12,398 nt of DNA, taken from NCBI GenBank assembly GCA_020025095.1, contig JAHHSS010000046.1, positions 1 to 12,398 on the forward strand, read 5' to 3'. The translations under genes were made by a program, and so were the position numbers. The stretch is from Peptostreptococcus sp. (GTDB lineage Bacteria > Bacillota > Clostridia > Peptostreptococcales > Peptostreptococcaceae). Below are positions 12,271 through 12,398 of this stretch, piece by piece. Each line of letters starts with the position of its first letter. Within the stretch, counting starts at the first letter, position 1. Under the pieces are notes generated by a model. The model was not told the DNA's origin. It did no database searches and saw nothing but the letters and a program-made list of their open reading frames with translations.

Positions 12271-12398
12271 AATACATATTACGATGATGTAACAAGAAGC
12301 AAAAAAACTGTTGATATAAAGTCTTTGAGTTGGTTACAATTAAGAAAGAAAAGAAAAAAATCTAGCAATATATTTTTGATATATGCTTTATATAATAC
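12271..12398 (+). other. Open frame running off the right edge, possible membrane-protein start
   Basis: Forty-two codons are open to the window end and encode a basic segment KSLSWLQLRKKRKKSS followed by a hydrophobic NIFLIYALY, reminiscent of the N-terminus of an FtsX-type ABC permease (cytosolic basic stretch, then TM1). There is no ATG in the frame and no clear ribosome binding site, so it may be a fragment or chance. The call depends on sequence beyond the window. Confidence 0.25.

Overview
The window is low-GC Firmicute DNA of clostridial type, most like the Peptostreptococcaceae (an inference from strongly A/T-biased codons, consistent GGAGG ribosome binding sites and the L13/S9 protein sequences). 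It is a conserved chromosomal flank followed by a long accessory region that looks like stacked, partly decayed mobile-element cargo.

Left flank (1-3574): the end of a short-type D-3-phosphoglycerate dehydrogenase gene (serA, 5' end outside the window), a DUF1015/COG4198 gene probably in the same operon, then a consensus promoter and untranslated leader driving rplM-rpsI (ribosomal proteins L13 and S9), closed by a 13-bp-stem terminator.

Phage/ICE-like module (about 3575-8715): three tandem 11-bp repeats (likely integrase arm sites) lie directly behind a leftward tyrosine integrase gene. The integrase overlaps an ImmA/IrrE-type protease gene, and the pair is preceded by a promoter that contains a LexA-box-like palindrome. 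Further right on the same strand are a 35-residue ORF with its own terminator, a stand-alone HsdR_N-type nuclease gene and a CI-like repressor. A divergent promoter region holds three copies of a TTGCTAATTTAGCAA-type operator, and a fourth lies behind a small Cro-like gene. Rightward of that are a 59-residue protein containing a 12-bp perfect inverted repeat, an opposite-strand single-TM protein, and a second HTH regulator. The next gene in that operon is cut off after 12 codons. I see no structural, replication or conjugation genes, so this is a satellite, a cut-down element or one side of an element.

Right accessory part (8650-12398): mostly leftward and much decayed. It holds a small two-TM protein behind a frame-damaged secreted-peptide locus, a gene-poor stretch with an IS-terminus-like motif, a 28-bp palindromic terminator, a CI-like repressor pseudogene (damaged start codon plus an internal stop) with orphan TACAAT operators, a lipoprotein gene, an amidase-domain gene split by a frameshift at a T5 run, and a decayed membrane-protein gene. 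At the right edge is an open frame without a start that resembles the N-terminus of a membrane protein.

How it may work (inference): CI holds the lysogenic state, ImmA would cleave CI, and LexA derepression would raise ImmA and integrase together, so DNA damage could trigger both repressor removal and recombination. The nuclease gene shares strand and neighbourhood with the repressor, which suits expression in the resident state and a defence role.
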